Positions 5,653 through 6,317 of a DNA stretch of 6,317 nt are shown piece after piece (the stretch's first letter is position 1; every line of letters starts with the position of its first letter). The notes under the pieces were generated by a model. The model made no database searches. It saw only the letters and a list, made by a program, of their open reading frames with translations, and was not told the origin of the DNA. The DNA is from an uncultured Rikenellaceae bacterium (GTDB lineage: Bacteria > Bacteroidota > Bacteroidia > Bacteroidales > Rikenellaceae), in NCBI GenBank assembly GCA_947038135.1, contig CAMQVM010000100.1, positions 1-6,317 of the forward strand, in the 5' to 3' direction. The position numbers and the translations under genes are program-made.

Positions 5653-6317
5653 ATGTCCAATAATCTACAAAATGCTGCAAAAGCTACTCTCTCTTTAGGA
5701 GTGCTATTTGTTCCTTTAGCTGCAAAAGCACAAGTAAAGGATACTAAGCCAATGAATATACTATATATAATGAGTGACGACCACTCATTTAGAGCGCTTA
5801 GTGCCTATGATAATAGATATATAGATACTCCTAACATTGACAGAATAGCAAAAGATGGTGCACTTTTCACTAGCAGTTTCGTGGCAAACTCTATTTCTGG
5901 TCCAAGTAGAGCGTGTATGCTTACAGGTAAGCACAGCCATATAAATGGATATACAGATAATGTAAAAGCTAAATTTGATGGCGACCAACAAACATTTCCT
6001 AAACTATTACAAAAGGCTGGTTATCAAACTGCTGTAATCGGAAAGTGGCATCTAACATCTCTTCCTCAGGGCTTCGACCACTGGGATATACTTATTGGTC
6101 AAGGACACTACTACAAGCCTACATTTATCAATAATGGCAAAAAGGTAACACGTGAGGGGTATGCTACAACAGTAACAACCGACCTAGCGCTAGAGTGGCT
6201 TGATGAGAGCCGTGACAAAACCAAACCTTTCTGTCTGTTGCTGCATCATAAAGCCCCACACCGATCATGGATGCCTGAAATAGAGGATTTAGACCTATTT
6301 AAAGATGTCAATTTTCC
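5653..6317 (+). CDS. Exported S1-family sulfatase, serine-type, probably GlcNAc-6-O-sulfatase (partial)
   Basis: The first 221 codons of a plus-strand gene are present; roughly half or more of the protein lies beyond the right edge. A signal peptide is visible (hydrophobic 12-24, likely cleavage after AKA at residue 26), so it is predicted to be periplasmic or surface-exposed. The metal-binding start is MSDDH (Asp42, Asp43). The active-site signature is Ser82-Gly-Pro-Ser-Arg86; Ser82 should be converted to formylglycine by an anaerobic sulfatase-maturating enzyme. GYQTAVIGKWHL (123-134) provides Lys131 and His133. 'FCLLLHHKAPHRSWMP' (193-208) and the whole N-terminal region recall Bacteroides S1_11-type N-acetylglucosamine-6-O-sulfatases acting on heparin/heparan-like or mucin glycans. 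The sulfatase identity is firm; the substrate is from remembered similarity and is less certain. It starts 182 nt after the Crp/Fnr gene and probably has its own promoter. Confidence 0.93.
   Translation, partial: MSNNLQNAAKATLSLGVLFVPLAAKAQVKDTKPMNILYIMSDDHSFRALSAYDNRYIDTPNIDRIAKDGALFTSSFVANSISGPSRACMLTGKHSHINGYTDNVKAKFDGDQQTFPKLLQKAGYQTAVIGKWHLTSLPQGFDHWDILIGQGHYYKPTFINNGKKVTREGYATTVTTDLALEWLDESRDKTKPFCLLLHHKAPHRSWMPEIEDLDLFKDVNF

Noticed and set aside
5785..5991. Open frame of 68 codons on the minus strand
   Set aside because: It is antisense to the sulfatase active-site region, which is clearly the coding frame.

Overview
This AT-rich window most likely comes from a member of Bacteroidota, probably Bacteroidales. 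Three things support this. There are no Shine-Dalgarno sequences before the starts. Several intergenic matches fit the Bacteroidota -7 promoter motif TAnnTTTG. The protein set is typical: an S1 sulfatase with a serine-type active site, an 'SCG' lipoprotein signal, and a short Crp/Fnr-type regulator. No rRNA, tRNA, CRISPR array, insertion sequence or phage gene was seen.

Layout from left to right. Positions 1-226 (minus) hold the first 75 codons of a lipoprotein with an 'ENSASMYGYV' motif, similar to a von Willebrand A metal site. Next is a gene-poor stretch of about 720 nt with promoter-like motifs, an imperfect hairpin, a doubtful 41-codon ORF and a perfect 18-bp stem-loop that probably terminates the next gene. 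Positions 947-2350 (minus) encode a complete M24 Xaa-Pro aminopeptidase. A 310-nt divergent intergenic region with two operator-like palindromes separates it from a plus-strand cluster. That cluster is a short-chain dehydrogenase/reductase (2661-3467), an ALDH3-type aldehyde dehydrogenase (3525-4883) and a Crp/Fnr-family regulator (4886-5470) starting two nucleotides after the ALDH stop. After a 182-nt gap with three copies of a 9-bp TATAGTATA element, the N-terminal 221 codons of an exported sulfatase (5653 to the window end) begin.

The SDR and ALDH could act in sequence: alcohol/aldehyde interconversion by the SDR, then oxidation of the aldehyde to the acid by the ALDH, both probably using NAD. 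Both proteins have hydrophobic or basic C-terminal tails, which suggests a lipophilic, membrane-associated substrate such as a long-chain fatty aldehyde. The linked Crp/Fnr protein is the obvious candidate regulator, possibly of its own operon. The aminopeptidase looks like housekeeping peptide turnover. The sulfatase looks like a host or marine glycan-degradation enzyme and is probably a separate transcription unit. Nothing here amounts to a clearly new system. The most interesting items are the SDR-ALDH-Crp/Fnr operon, the operator-like repeats and the lipoprotein with a modified metal-site motif.
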